A DNA stretch of 64,000 nucleotides from Bradyrhizobium elkanii USDA 76 (GTDB taxonomy: Bacteria; Pseudomonadota; Alphaproteobacteria; Rhizobiales; Xanthobacteraceae). A program made the position numbers and the translations under genes. Location: the NCBI RefSeq assembly GCF_023278185.1, contig NZ_CP066356.1, forward strand, positions 6,626,001-6,690,000. The letters are read 5' to 3'. The notes under the pieces were generated by a model. The model was not told where the DNA came from. It searched no databases and saw nothing but the letters and a program-made list of their open reading frames with translations. Below, one piece after another: positions 7,618 to 19,145 of this stretch (position 1 is its first letter; each line of letters starts with the position of its first letter).

Positions 7618-10600
7618 TTACCACGCATCGATGCACGGCCGCTTGCGGTGGGTCCGCGGCTCGGGCTTCGGCACCGAGCGGAGGCCGGCCATGATCCAGT
7701 GCCTGGTGTCGGCGGGATCGATCACTTCGTCGATCTCGAGCACCGAGGCGATCGAGACCGCCTTGCCGTTGGCGTAGAGCTCGGCGACCTTGGTCTGGAA
7801 ATACTTCTCGCGCTCGACCGGATCCTCGATCGCCTCCATCTCCTTGCGGAAGCCGAGGCGGACATAGCCTTCGAGGCCCATGCCGCCGAACTCGCCGGTC
7901 GGCCACGCCACCGTGAAGAACGAGGCGTGGAAGCCGCCGCCGATCATCGATTGCGCGCCGAGACCATAGCCCTTGCGCAGCACGATGCCGAACAGCGGCA
8001 CCGTGATACTCGCGCCGGTGACGAACATCCGCGCGACATGACGCACGATCGCGGTCTTCTCGGCCTCGGGGCCGACCATGAAGCCCGGTGTGTCGCAGAG
8101 CGAGACGATCGGGATGTCGAAGGCATCGCACAGCTGCATGAAGCGCGCGGCCTTGTCGCCGGCCGGCGCATCGATCGCGCCGCCGAGATGCTTTGGATTG
8201 TTGGCGATCAGGCCGAACGGCTTGCCCTCGATGCGGATGAAGGCCGTGATCATGCCGACGCCGAAATCCCTGCGTATCTCCAGCACCGAGCCCTCGTCGG
8301 CGATCAGGTCGATGACGTTGCGGATATCGTAGACCCGCAGGCGATTTTCCGGGATCGCGCGGCGCAGCAGCCGCTGGTCCGGCGCCTTCCAGTCCTGCAC
8401 GGCGCCCTGGAAGTAGGACAGATATTTCTGCGCGACCGTGGTCGCCTCTTCCTCGTCCTCGACCAGGATGTCGATTACGCCGTTCGGCGACTGGAACGAG
8501 ACCGGGCCGACCTCGGCCGGATGGTAGACGCCGAGCCCGCCGCCCTCGATCATCGCCGGGCCGCCCATGCCGATCGAGGCGTTTTTGGTCGCGATGATCA
8601 CGTCGCAGACGCCGAGCATCGCGGCATTGCCGGCGAAGCAATAGCCGGAGACCACGCCGACCACGGGCACCAGCCCGGAGAGCTTTGCGAACTGCACGAA
8701 GGACGGGCCGTCAAGGCCGGTCATGCCGAGCCGGTCGGTATCGCCGGGACGGCCGCCGCCGCCCTCGGCGTAGAACACCAGCGGCATGCGCCACTGCTCG
8801 GCGAGGCCGAGCATGCGGTCGATCTTCTTGTGGTTCATATGGCCCTGGGTGCCGGCGAGCACGGTGTAGTCGTAGGAGATCACCATGCAGCGCGCGCCGT
8901 CGGCGCCGAAATCCCTGGCGTTGACGGTGGCGACGCCGGCGATCAGCCCGTCGGCCGGCGTGTTCTTGATGAGGTCCTCGACCTTGCGGCGGCGGCGCTG
9001 CGCCGCGATCGCAAGCGAGCCGTATTCGACGAACGAGCCCTCATCGACCAACTGCGCGATGTTCTCGCGCGCGGTGCGCTGGTTGGTCTTGCGGCGACGC
9101 TCGACCGAGGCCGGGCGGTTCTCGTCCAGCGTGATCGCCTTGCGCGCGATCAGCTCAGCGAGATCAGGCCGGATGTGATCGAGATCGATCACTGCCTCCT
9201 CCGCCGCGTGCTGGCCGTCGACCTCGGCAGGCTCAAAGAACAGGATCGGCTCGCCATGCATCAACGTGACGCCGATGCCGCCCGCGATCCTGGTCACCCG
9301 GCCGCCATGCGGCGCGGTGACGAGATGCTCCATCTTCATCGATTCCAGCACCGCGATCTGCTGGCCGGGCCGAACCAGATCGCCCTCCGCGACCTCGATC
9401 GCCACGATGGTGCCCTGCAGCGGCGCGGGCACCGGAAGCGATCCTTCGGGTGCAGCTTCGATAGTGGCAGGTTTGGCCGCAGCCGCCTCGCTCACCTCGA
9501 GCAGCGGCGCGGCATGCTCCTGCGCCGCGCCGACCAGCGCCGCCACATGGGTATCGATGAAGTTGGTGCTGATCTTGTTCCGTCCAAAACTCTGATGCGC
9601 CAGGATCGCGCCGAGGAACGGGATGTTGGTGGCGACGCCGCCGATGCGGAATTCACGCAAGGCGCGCGATGCCTTGTGCACCACGTCGGTCCATTTTGGG
9701 CTCGGCGAATGCACGATGACTTTTGCCAGCAGCGAGTCGAACGCGGCAGAGGTCCGGTAGCCGGAATAGCCGAAGGTATCGACGCGAACGCCGGGGCCGG
9801 ACGGCAGGTCGAACACACTGAGCGTGCCGCCGGTCGGTTTTGTCACTCCCTTCTCGTCCATCACCTCCATGTTGACGCGAAGCTGCATCGCATAGCCGCG
9901 CGGCAGCGGTACCGCTGATTGGGCGAGGCCGAGCGAGACCAGCGTGGCGCCGGCGGCGACCGCGAGCTGCGAACGCACGAGGTCGATGCCGAGCACCTCC
10001 TCGGTGACGGTGTGCTCGACCTGGAGCCGCGGATTGGCCTCGATGAAGGCAAACGCCCCCTCGCTCTCCCCGGCTTCGTCATCGACCAGGAATTCGAACG
10101 TGCCGAGATTGTCGTAGCGTGCGGCGGACGCGAGCTGCTTCGCCGCCTCGATGATGCGCGCGCGCATTCCCTCGCTCAGCGACGGGCTCGGCGCCACCTC
10201 GATGAGCTTCTGGTTGCGGCGCTGGATGGTGCATTCGCGCTCCCAGAGATGGCTGATGGCGCCATGGCGGTCACCGATGATCTGCACCTCGACATGGCGC
10301 GCCTTGCGGATCAGCCGCTCGACATAGACCGCATCGCTGCCGAACGCCGCCTTGGCCTCCGACTGGCAGCGCGCATAGGCCTCGTCGAGCTTGGCGGCAT
10401 CCTCGACCAGGCGCATGCCGCGCCCGCCGCCGCCGGCGATCGCCTTGATCATCACGGCGGCGCCGGCGCCGAGTTCGGCGAAGAACGCCTTTGCCTCGTC
10501 GAGACTGGTCGCGCCCGAAGTGCCGGCAATGATCGGGACGCCGCATTTCTTCGCCAGCGCCTTTGCCTTGGCCTTGTCGCCGAACAGATCGAGCGCCTCC

Positions 10601-10920
10601 GGCGACGGGCCGACGAAGGTGATCCTCTCCTCGGCACAGCGCCGCGCGAGCTGCGTGTTCTCGCTGAGGAAGCCGTAGCCCGGATGCAGCGCATCGCAAC
10701 CCGTGGCCTTGGCCGCCGCGATGACGGCCTCGATGTCGAGATAGGCCCGGGCGCCGTGGCCCGGAATCCCGTGGCTTGCGTCGGCGGATCGGACATGCAG
10801 CGAGGCGGCATCGTCGGCGGGATGGATCGCGACGGTCGCGATGCCGCTGTCGGCAGCGGCACGGGCAATCCGGATCGCGATCTCACCGCGATTGGCAATC
10901 AGCAATTTCTTGAACGACAT
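7618..10920 (-). CDS. single-chain biotin-dependent acyl-CoA carboxylase (BC-BCCP-CT fusion)
   Basis: 1100 residues from the ATG at 10920 (MSFKKLLIANRGEIAIRIAR). Biotin carboxylase about 1-450 with glycine-rich ATP loop AIAGGGGRGM (160-169) and IEANPRLQVEHTVTE (293-307); biotin carrier about 495-565 with biotinyl Lys529 in ESMKMEH; carboxyltransferase about 580-1095 with GYCFAGNAAM and GGFHASFF. This architecture matches the single-polypeptide long-chain acyl-CoA carboxylases described from Mycobacterium and Rhodopseudomonas (established), which are hexamers with broad acyl-CoA specificity. It carboxylates an acyl-CoA with ATP and bicarbonate. A 101-base repeat-filled gap separates it from the upstream importer permease. 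Confidence 0.93.
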   Translation of the reverse strand: MSFKKLLIANRGEIAIRIARAAADSGIATVAIHPADDAASLHVRSADASHGIPGHGARAYLDIEAVIAAAKATGCDALHPGYGFLSENTQLARRCAEERITFVGPSPEALDLFGDKAKAKALAKKCGVPIIAGTSGATSLDEAKAFFAELGAGAAVMIKAIAGGGGRGMRLVEDAAKLDEAYARCQSEAKAAFGSDAVYVERLIRKARHVEVQIIGDRHGAISHLWERECTIQRRNQKLIEVAPSPSLSEGMRARIIEAAKQLASAARYDNLGTFEFLVDDEAGESEGAFAFIEANPRLQVEHTVTEEVLGIDLVRSQLAVAAGATLVSLGLAQSAVPLPRGYAMQLRVNMEVMDEKGVTKPTGGTLSVFDLPSGPGVRVDTFGYSGYRTSAAFDSLLAKVIVHSPSPKWTDVVHKASRALREFRIGGVATNIPFLGAILAHQSFGRNKISTNFIDTHVAALVGAAQEHAAPLLEVSEAAAAKPATIEAAPEGSLPVPAPLQGTIVAIEVAEGDLVRPGQQIAVLESMKMEHLVTAPHGGRVTRIAGGIGVTLMHGEPILFFEPAEVDGQHAAEEAVIDLDHIRPDLAELIARKAITLDENRPASVERRRKTNQRTARENIAQLVDEGSFVEYGSLAIAAQRRRRKVEDLIKNTPADGLIAGVATVNARDFGADGARCMVISYDYTVLAGTQGHMNHKKIDRMLGLAEQWRMPLVFYAEGGGGRPGDTDRLGMTGLDGPSFVQFAKLSGLVPVVGVVSGYCFAGNAAMLGVCDVIIATKNASIGMGGPAMIEGGGLGVYHPAEVGPVSFQSPNGVIDILVEDEEEATTVAQKYLSYFQGAVQDWKAPDQRLLRRAIPENRLRVYDIRNVIDLIADEGSVLEIRRDFGVGMITAFIRIEGKPFGLIANNPKHLGGAIDAPAGDKAARFMQLCDAFDIPIVSLCDTPGFMVGPEAEKTAIVRHVARMFVTGASITVPLFGIVLRKGYGLGAQSMIGGGFHASFFTVAWPTGEFGGMGLEGYVRLGFRKEMEAIEDPVEREKYFQTKVAELYANGKAVSIASVLEIDEVIDPADTRHWIMAGLRSVPKPEPRTHRKRPCIDAW

Positions 10921-10944
10921 CACAATTTCACCAAAGGCTCTTTT

Positions 10945-11025
10945 GTTTGAGCATGATCTCCGCGCAAACGCTTCGCGTTTGTCGCGCGGGAAAACCGGTA
11001 CCCACTTTTCCGGATCATGCTCTAG
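10945..11025. repeat. dispersed GAGCATGATC palindrome
   Basis: GAGCATGATC at one end and GATCATGCTC at the other flank a second hairpin (GCAAACGCTTCGCGTTTG-like). This is the well-known Bradyrhizobium repeat of the GAGCATGATCCGGAAAAG type. Its CTAGAGCATGATCC edge supplies the TAG stop of the permease at 11022-11024. Confidence 0.75.
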
Positions 11026-11906
11026 CGATCCTTCATGGTCGGATCGAGCACGACACGCAAGGACTCCCCGAGCGCATTGAACGCCAGGGAGACGACGAGA
11101 ATGGCAAGGCCCGGCGCATACATCTGCTCCGGGGCGATTTCCATGTATTGATAGGCGCGCGCCAGCATGGCGCCCCAGCTCGGGTCCGGCGGCTGGATGC
11201 CGAGGCCGAGGAACGACAGGCTGGCCTCTGCCAGCAGCGCGGCGGCGAGCAAGAGCGTCACCTGCACGATGACCGGTTGCAGCGTGTTCGGCAGCACGTG
11301 GCGCCACAGCACATGCCAGGTCGGCGCGCCGAAGCCTCTGGAGGCATCGACATAGAGCTCCTGCCGCACGATCAGCGTGCGGGCGCGGACGATGCGCGCC
11401 AGCGCCGGAAACATCGTGATGCCGACCGCGATCATGCCGTTGGTGAGCCCGATGCCGAGCGCGCCGGTGACCGCGATCGCCAGCACGATGGCGGGGAACG
11501 ACAGGAAGGTGTCGATGATGCGGCTGATGATGTCGTCGATCCAACCGCCGAAATAGCCGGCGATGAGGCCGACCGGCAGCCCGATCAGGACCGCGACGCC
11601 GACCGCAAGCAGGCTGGCATAGACGGTGGCCGGCGCGCCGTAGATCAAACGCGAGAAGATGTCGCGGCCGAGATCGTCGGTGCCGAGCAGATGGGCCGGC
11701 CCCGGCGGCGCCAGCATGTTGTTGACGTCCTGCGCGGTCGGCGCATAGGGCGCGATCCAGGGCGCGCCGATTGCGACCACGACGAGCACCACAAGCACCA
11801 GGATCGACAGCCCGGCCCTGAGGTCGCCGGCGAGCCAGCGCGCAAATCGCCGCAGCCGCGTCGGCCGCGCCGGTGCCTTCAGGGGAGCGAGCGCCACCTC
11901 GGTCAT
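11022..11906 (-). CDS. peptide/opine-type ABC importer permease (DppC/OppC family)
   Basis: 294 residues from the ATG at 11906 (MTEVALAPLKAP), which overlaps the TGA of the preceding permease by four bases. N-terminal OppC-type segment with the first membrane span at about 40-60, LLGTDDLGRDIFSRLIYGA typical of DppC, and four to five further spans with an EAA-type loop around residues 185-205. Forms the heterodimeric channel with the upstream DppB-type protein in the inner membrane. Its stop codon lies in the edge of a dispersed repeat. Confidence 0.92.
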   Translation of the reverse strand: MTEVALAPLKAPARPTRLRRFARWLAGDLRAGLSILVLVVLVVVAIGAPWIAPYAPTAQDVNNMLAPPGPAHLLGTDDLGRDIFSRLIYGAPATVYASLLAVGVAVLIGLPVGLIAGYFGGWIDDIISRIIDTFLSFPAIVLAIAVTGALGIGLTNGMIAVGITMFPALARIVRARTLIVRQELYVDASRGFGAPTWHVLWRHVLPNTLQPVIVQVTLLLAAALLAEASLSFLGLGIQPPDPSWGAMLARAYQYMEIAPEQMYAPGLAILVVSLAFNALGESLRVVLDPTMKDR

Positions 11907-12859
11907 TGCTCGATCCTCGGATCGACCGCGGCGCACAGCAAATCGGTGACCAGGTTCACCGCGATGACAACCACCACCATGGTGAAGACGACGCCCTGCA
12001 CGATCGGGAAATCGCGCTGGATCGCGCCGCGCACGATCAGGCTGCCCAGGCCGGGAATCGCGAACACCGCCTCGATCACCACGGTCGCCGCCAGCATGCG
12101 GTTGACCAACAGGCTGACGATGGTGAGCAGATTGACGCCCACATTCTTCAGGCCGTGCTGCCAGAGGATGCGCGACATCGACAGCCCCTTGGCATGCAGG
12201 GTGCGGACATATTGCGACGACAACACCTCCAGCAGCGCGCCGCGCAGCTGGCGCGCGACCTCGGCCATGCCGTAGGCCGCGATCGCGATGCCCGGCAGCA
12301 GCGCATGCCTGATCGCATCGACCGGCGAGGCGCTGAAGGATTTCGCGCCGGTCGCCGGCAGCCAGTTCAGCTTCAACGAGAATTCCGCCACCAGGATCAT
12401 CGCGAGCCAGAAGCCGGGCACCGCGACGCCGAGCGACGCCAGCATGCTGATCAGCTTGTCGACCCAGCCGTTCGGCTGGATCGCGGCCATCACGCCCATC
12501 GGGATGCCCGTGACCAGCGCCAGCGCCAGCGCGATCACGACGATCAGCAGCGTGTTCGGAAACGCACGCCCGATCGAGTCCGCGACCTTCTCGCCGGTGA
12601 GTAGCGATTGCGAGAGATCGCCCTGCGCGACATTGCCCAGCCAGGCGCCGTATTGCACCAGGAACGGGCGGTCGAGGCCGTAGATCTTCCTGATCTCGGT
12701 GATCCGCGCGTCGGTCGCGTTGTCGCCCGCCAGTGTCACGGCGATGTCGCCGGGCACCAGCTTGAGCAGCGCGAACACCATGAAGGTCGCGAGCAGGACC
12801 ACGGGCAGCGCCTGCACGAGGCGGCTGCCGACGACCTTGACCGGTGACCGTCGCGCCAT
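11903..12859 (-). CDS. peptide/opine-type ABC importer permease (DppB/OppB family)
   Basis: 318 residues starting MARRSPVKVVGSRLVQALPV after a GGGAG site. Six predicted membrane spans and the DppB features: KLVPGDIAVTL after the first span, YGLDRPFLVQY in the periplasmic loop, and VVIEAVFAIPGLGSLIV near the C-terminus. Three bases separate it from the binding-protein gene upstream, and its stop overlaps the start of the DppC-type gene, so these are co-translated. Confidence 0.93.
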   Translation of the reverse strand: MARRSPVKVVGSRLVQALPVVLLATFMVFALLKLVPGDIAVTLAGDNATDARITEIRKIYGLDRPFLVQYGAWLGNVAQGDLSQSLLTGEKVADSIGRAFPNTLLIVVIALALALVTGIPMGVMAAIQPNGWVDKLISMLASLGVAVPGFWLAMILVAEFSLKLNWLPATGAKSFSASPVDAIRHALLPGIAIAAYGMAEVARQLRGALLEVLSSQYVRTLHAKGLSMSRILWQHGLKNVGVNLLTIVSLLVNRMLAATVVIEAVFAIPGLGSLIVRGAIQRDFPIVQGVVFTMVVVVIAVNLVTDLLCAAVDPRIEQ

Positions 12860-12862
12860 CGC

Positions 12863-14410
12863 CTAACTCCCGAGCCAGACGTCGTCGTATTTCGGCTTGC
12901 CGAGCAGGTTCGGCCGATAGCCCTGCACCTTCTTGTTCATCGCGACCAGCTCGAACTGGAACGCGAGCGGCACCACGAAGGCATTCTCCATCACCAGCCG
13001 CTGCACGGTGGAGAACGCCTTGCGCCTGACCTCGATATCCTCAGACGCACGCGATTCCTTGATCGCGGCCTCGAGTTCGCCCGGCACTGGCGCGCGGCCG
13101 GCATTGTAGTAGGCGTCCTTGGTGAACATCAGCGAGTAGGTCAGGCTCGGATCGGGCCGCCCGGTCCAGGCCGAGAGCAGGCCGGCGCCCTTCTTCTCCG
13201 CGCCGAAGAAGGCGGCGGAAGCCTCCGCGATCGGGGCGTTGACGAACCGCACGCCGATGCCGGCCTTGCGCAATTGCTCGATCAGGATCTCCTGACGCTG
13301 CACCGAATCCTGGTCCGGATAGCCGCCGAGCTCGATTGGGGTGCCCTCCTTGAAGCCGGCCTCGGCGAGCAGCTTGCGCGCTCGGTCGGGATCATAGGGA
13401 TAGAGCTTTGCGACCTCGGCATCATAGGCCCAATGCGCCTTCGGCAAATTCATGTAGGCCGGCTCGGCGAGACCGGCGAGCGCGGCCTTGACGAAGGATT
13501 CGCGGTCGATCGCGAAGTTCAGCGCCTGGCGGACCTTGAGATTGTCGAACGGCGGCTTGGCCCAGTTGAGGAAGATCTGAAGCACATAGAGCGTCGGGCC
13601 GTGCACCACCTTGACGCTGGAGGCGCGCTCGATGATCACCTTCTGCCGCGGCGGCAGCTGGTAGATCAGATCGTTCTGCCCGGCGGTGACCGAGCGGGCG
13701 CCGGTGGTGAGCTCGGGAATGATCGATATCTCGATGGCGTCGGGAAGCGGCCGCTCCGGCTTCCAGTATTTCTCGTTGCGCTTGACCACGATCTTCTCGC
13801 CGTCGGCCCAGCTGACGAACGAATAGGCGCCGGCGCCGACCGGCTTGCGCGTCACGATACCGCCCTCGGCCGCCTTCAGCGCCGTCGGCGACACCATCAT
13901 GCCGGCGCGGTCGGAAAGAATCCCGGGCAGCGCGGTATCGGGTGTCTTCAGCTTCAACGTCACCTGCTGCGGGCCGGTGACCTCGACCGCGGCGACCGAG
14001 AGCAGATCGGCCTTGATGTTCGACTTCGCATCGCTGCGGTTGCGCTCGAGATTGAACCTGACGGCTTCCGCATCGAGCGGCGTGCCGTCATGGAAGGTGA
14101 TGCCGGCGCGAATGTTGAGCACCAGCGTGGTGGGGTCGGTGAACTTCCAGCTTTCGGCAAGGCCGGGCTTCGGCTTCAGCGTATCGAACTCCCATTCGGT
14201 CAGCGTGTCGTACATCGTGAACAGGAAGGCGTGGTCGGAGCCGGCGCCGCCGGTTGCAGGATCGAGGCTCGACGGATTGGCCGGCGCCGAGATGCGCAAG
14301 GTGCCGCCCTTCTTCGGCGGGCCTTCCGCGAAGGCGCGGCCGCCGAGCGTGGTGCTGGCCAGTGCGCCCGAGATCAGCGCCATAACCTCGCGTCGTGTCG
14401 TCATCGTCAT
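12863..14410 (-). CDS. periplasmic solute-binding protein, family 5 (peptide/opine/nickel type)
   Basis: 515 residues from the ATG at 14410, preceded by GGAGG. The N-terminus TTRREVMALISGALAS is a Tat-like signal with a cleavage-type region ending GGRAFA. The mature part shows the family 5 pattern GGTLRISAPANPSSLDPA, GLAESWKFTDPTTL and ITFHDGTPLDAEAVRFNLER. It captures a peptide- or opine-like ligand for the DppBC permeases that follow. It lies downstream of the ATPase genes with 129 bases between, including a repeat hairpin. Confidence 0.92.
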   Translation of the reverse strand: MTMTTRREVMALISGALASTTLGGRAFAEGPPKKGGTLRISAPANPSSLDPATGGAGSDHAFLFTMYDTLTEWEFDTLKPKPGLAESWKFTDPTTLVLNIRAGITFHDGTPLDAEAVRFNLERNRSDAKSNIKADLLSVAAVEVTGPQQVTLKLKTPDTALPGILSDRAGMMVSPTALKAAEGGIVTRKPVGAGAYSFVSWADGEKIVVKRNEKYWKPERPLPDAIEISIIPELTTGARSVTAGQNDLIYQLPPRQKVIIERASSVKVVHGPTLYVLQIFLNWAKPPFDNLKVRQALNFAIDRESFVKAALAGLAEPAYMNLPKAHWAYDAEVAKLYPYDPDRARKLLAEAGFKEGTPIELGGYPDQDSVQRQEILIEQLRKAGIGVRFVNAPIAEASAAFFGAEKKGAGLLSAWTGRPDPSLTYSLMFTKDAYYNAGRAPVPGELEAAIKESRASEDIEVRRKAFSTVQRLVMENAFVVPLAFQFELVAMNKKVQGYRPNLLGKPKYDDVWLGS

Positions 14411-14469
14411 GGCAGGTCCTCCATTATCCCAGGGCGTCAATTTGAATCGGCTTGGCGGCAGACTGGCTG

Positions 14470-14501
14470 CACCTCTCCCGCTTGCGGGGGAGGGAGTGCA
14501 G
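14470..14501. repeat. short dispersed hairpin (CTCCCGCTTGCGGG type)
   Basis: ACCTCTCCCGCTTGCGGGGGAGG-like hairpin in the 129-base gap between the DppF-type ATPase and the binding protein, the same family as the larger palindromes at 20684 and 38321. It may set differential expression inside the operon (inference). Confidence 0.6.
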
Positions 14502-14539
14502 TTCCTTCGGGTCACTATTCGAACTGATCTCATCGCGCG

Positions 14540-15540
14540 CTAACTCGGCGAAAAATTCGGGCGATCAGCGAAATGGCAGGCCACCCAGTGATCGGGCTTC
14601 AGCTCGCGCCACTCCGGCACGCGGTCGGTGCAGAGCGGCTGCGCATGCGGGCAGCGGGTGCGGAAGCGGCAGCCCGACGGCGGATCGATCGGGCTCGGCA
14701 CCTCGCCCTGCAAGACGATGCGGCTCTCCTGGCGCATCGTGGACGGCAGCGGCCGCGGCTCGGCCGACAGCAGCGCGATCGTGTAGGGATGCAGCGGCCG
14801 CTCGGCAACCTCCTCGGTCGGCCCGAGCTCGACGAACTGGCCGAGATACATCACCGCGACGCGCTCGCTGATATGCGAGACCACGGCGAGATCATGGGTG
14901 ATGAAGACATAGGTCAGCCCGAGGTCGCGCTGCAGATCGGCAAACAAATTGAGCACGTCGCCGCGGATCGACATGTCGAGCGCGGCCACCACCTCGTCGC
15001 AGACGATCAGTTTGGGTTTCAGCGTCAGCGCGCGGGCGATCACGACGCGCTGCTTCTGGCCGCCCGACAGCTGATGCGGGTAGCGCGCGCCGAACTCCTG
15101 CGGCAGGCCGACGCGCTCCAGCGCCTCCCGCGCCTGCCGCTCGCGCTCGGCACGGTTGCCGACACCTGCGAGCTCCAGCGGCTCCAGCACCGAGGCCAGA
15201 ATGGTCATGCGCGGATTCAGCGCGGCGTTCGGGTCCTGGAAGATGATCTGGTAGTCGCGGCGATGGTTTTGAAACTCCCGGCGTCGCAGTGCCGTTGGAT
15301 CGACGCCGTCATGCAGGATGGCGCCGGCGCTGGGATTGAGCAGGAACACCAGCGCGCGGCCGATCGTGGTCTTGCCCGATCCGGATTCTCCGATGATGCC
15401 GAAGGTCTCGCCGCGGCGGACGTCGAAATTGACGCCGTCGACCGCCTTCACGGTGGCGCGGCGGTCCGAGGTCTGAAAGCGGACCTGAAGGTCGCGCACC
15501 GAAACGATGGCGTCGCGGCGGGGCTCGGCACCGGCTGTGG

Positions 15541-15544
<4 letters not shown>
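14540..15544 (-). CDS. peptide ABC importer ATP-binding protein (DppF/OppF family)
   Basis: 334 residues. Walker A GESGSGKTTIGRA (about 54-66), signature LSGGQKQRVVIARAL, Walker B LIVCDEVVAALD, H-loop FITHDLAVV, and the C-terminal oligopeptide/dipeptide domain with GCRFRTRCPHAQPLC. These four spaced cysteines are the [4Fe-4S]-type motif seen in this family. The ATG overlaps the TGA of the upstream DppD-type gene by four bases. Energises import from the cytoplasmic face. Confidence 0.93.
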
Positions 15545-16616
<1,072 letters not shown>

Positions 16617-16617
<1 letters not shown>

Positions 16618-19040
16618 CAGCCCGCCGCCCGCTTCTTTTCTTTCACCAGCTGCTCCTCCATCAGCATCTCGGTGCCGATGATGCCCTCGCGGCTGAGCTC
16701 ATCGAGCTCGGCGTCGGAGAGCCCGAGCATGCCGCCAAGAATCGCGCGGTTATGCTCGCCGAGCGTCGGCGGCACTGAACGAATGGCAAATGGCGCATCG
16801 CTCTCGCGAAACGGCATCGACGGCTGCGGATGTCGTCCGATGAACGCGCGGTCGACCTGCTGGATGAAGCCGCGGGCGTGGAGTTGCGGATCCTCCAGGA
16901 GATCGATCGGCAGCCGCGCGACGCCGGAGGCAACGCCGGCAGATTGCAGCGCGATCATCGCCACATCGGCATCGCGCGCCGCGGTCCAGGCCATGATCGC
17001 AGCCTCGATCTCGGCCTCGATGGCGCGGCGGCCCGCGGCCGTCTTGAGCGTCTCGTCCGCCGCCCAATCCTCGCGGCCGAGCAGCCGCGCGAGCTTTGGC
17101 CACATCGCGTCGTCGGACACCGCGACGACGATCCAGTTGTCCTCTCCGGCGCAGCGAAAGCAGCCATGCGGCACGAAATCGGGATGGCGGTTGCCGTATT
17201 TGGTCGGCGGCTTGCCACTGGTCGAATGCGCGACGATCCAGGGCGCGGCGAACGGCATCATGCATTCGATCTGCGCCAGATCGATGAACTGCCCCTGCCC
17301 CGTCAGTTTGGCATGGATCAGCGCAGTCAGCACCGCGGCCGCGCCGTTGAGCCCGCCGACGGCGTCGCCGAACGCGGTATGGCTCATGACGGGCGGACCA
17401 TCGGGATCGCCGACCACGCTGGGCAGGCCGGAGCCCTGCTCCAGGGTCGAGCCGTAGGCGCGGCAGTCGCGATGCACGCTGCCGGCGCCGAACGCCGACA
17501 TCGACATCATCACCAGCTTTGGATTGATCTTGCTCAGCACGTCGTAGCCGAGGCCGAGCTTGGGCAGCACCTCGACCGAATAATTGTCGACCACGAGGTC
17601 GGCATCGGCGAGCAGGCGCTTCGCCAATTCAAACCCCCTCGGCCGGGTCAGATCGAGCGTGATGCCGCGCTTGTTGCGGTTCATGATGCAGTAGCGCACC
17701 GACTTCTCGTACATCTGCTCCAGCACATAGGCCGGGCGGCGATCGACGCCACGCCACCAGTCCGGATACTGGGTCGCCTCGATCTTGATGACGTCGGCGC
17801 CGAGATCGGCGAGCGTGCGGGTGCAGATCGGCCCGGCCCAGCCCATCGAAAAGTCGACGACGCGGATGCCCTCGAGCGGCAAGCGATCGGCTGCCGCGGG
17901 CCTGGGCACCGGCACGCGCGGCGCAGCCTCGCGCCTCGCCTGCTGCTCGCCGAGATCAGGCACCCGGCCGCCGCGCAGCGGCGGCGTTGCGGTCAGCCGC
18001 TGCATCGTGCCGGCGGAAAAGCCGGTCTCGTCACCGACGGTGATCGGGACGATGGCGCCACGCGCACGCTTCTCCTCATCGGCGATCAGATCCGCTACCT
18101 CCGGCACCGGCACGATCGGAATCTTGCGCTTGAGCCCTTCCGCGAACCACTCCTGCGCGGTGCGCTGCTTCAGCTTTGGCAAGATCCTGCCTTCGATCTC
18201 GGCGACATGGCGCAGCCGGTCGACACCCATCACCAGCGTCGGATCGTCGCGCAGTTCGTTGAGCCCGAGCATCTCGCAGAACGCGCGCCACTGCGCCGGG
18301 GTCACCGTGGTGACGCCGAGCCAGCCCTGCCTGGTCTCGTAGATGCCGACCGGAAAGGTCGGCCAGAACCGGTTGACGCCGATCCGCCGCATGATATCGC
18401 CGCGCTGGAACGCCTCGAACATGATGTATTCGGTGACGGCGATGCTGGCCTCGAACAGGCTGAGATGGTTTGCGCGCCCGCGCCCGTCCTGCATGCGCCC
18501 GAGCACCGACGATGCGGCGGCGATGAAACCCCACAGCCCGCCCAGGATGCCGATCTGGAAATCCGGCGCGTGCATCGGCGGCCCCTGCTCCGGACCGACC
18601 AGCTTCACCAGTCCGGTCAGCGCGCGGATCGTGGAGTCGGTCGCCGCGAAATTGGCGTAGGGACCGCGATCGCCGAACCAGGCGAGGTCGAGATGGATCA
18701 GGCCGGGATGATCCCGCCTGATCGCGTCGAGGTCGATCTCGGGACAATCCGCCGCAGCAATGCCGCGCCCGTCGAGCAGGATGTCGCAGCCGACAATCAG
18801 CTCGCGCAGGCGCGAGACGTCGCGCTTGTCGAGCACGACACTCGACTTGTTGAAGTTGAGGAACGCAAACCACGCGCTCTGGCCTTTGGGCGTCAGCGGC
18901 GCGGTGCGGCGAAGCGGATCGCCCTGCGGCGGCTCGACCTTCTGCACATCGGCGCCGAAATCGGCAAACAGCCGCGCGCAATAGCTCGTCGCCGCAGCAC
19001 TTCCGATCTCGACAATCCGCAGATGCGACAACGCGCCCAT
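16617..19040 (-). CDS. tandem-fused class III CoA-transferase (CaiB/BaiF family, two domains)
   Basis: 807 residues from the ATG at 19040 (MGALSHLRIVEIG), chosen for its GAGGAAG ribosome site. Two CaiB/BaiF repeats lie head to tail: the first about 1-400 (ARLFADFGADVQKVEPP), the second about 415-807 (TRTLADLGADVIKIEA). Candidate catalytic aspartates are in APDFQIG and AFGDAVGG. Class III enzymes move CoA between an acyl-CoA and a carboxylic acid; most are single-domain dimers, so the fusion supplies both halves in one chain. Coupling to the peptide importer ATPases suggests that the imported acid is activated here (inference). Confidence 0.9.
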
Positions 19041-19145
19041 CAGGCTTCCTCGCGACACATGACCAGCCGGTGACAGCGGCTGATTCAGTTTTCTTGTTGG
19101 GTGAACTTGAAGCCGCGCCGACTGTGTGATGCAAGTGGAATTTTC

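Noticed and set aside
7531..9918. A 795-residue plus-strand open frame
   Set aside because: It is antisense to the acyl-CoA carboxylase, whose domains are unmistakable on the minus strand; the plus-strand protein is His/Asp/Arg-rich low-complexity of the type produced by high-GC shadow frames.
10921..11544. N-terminal extension of the carboxylase frame to 11544
   Set aside because: The extra 208 codons run through the dispersed repeat and the permease gene in another frame; MSFKKLLIANRGEIA at 10920 is the normal biotin carboxylase start.
10947..12275. 442-residue plus-strand open frame
   Set aside because: Starts in a dispersed repeat and runs antisense to two clear permease genes.
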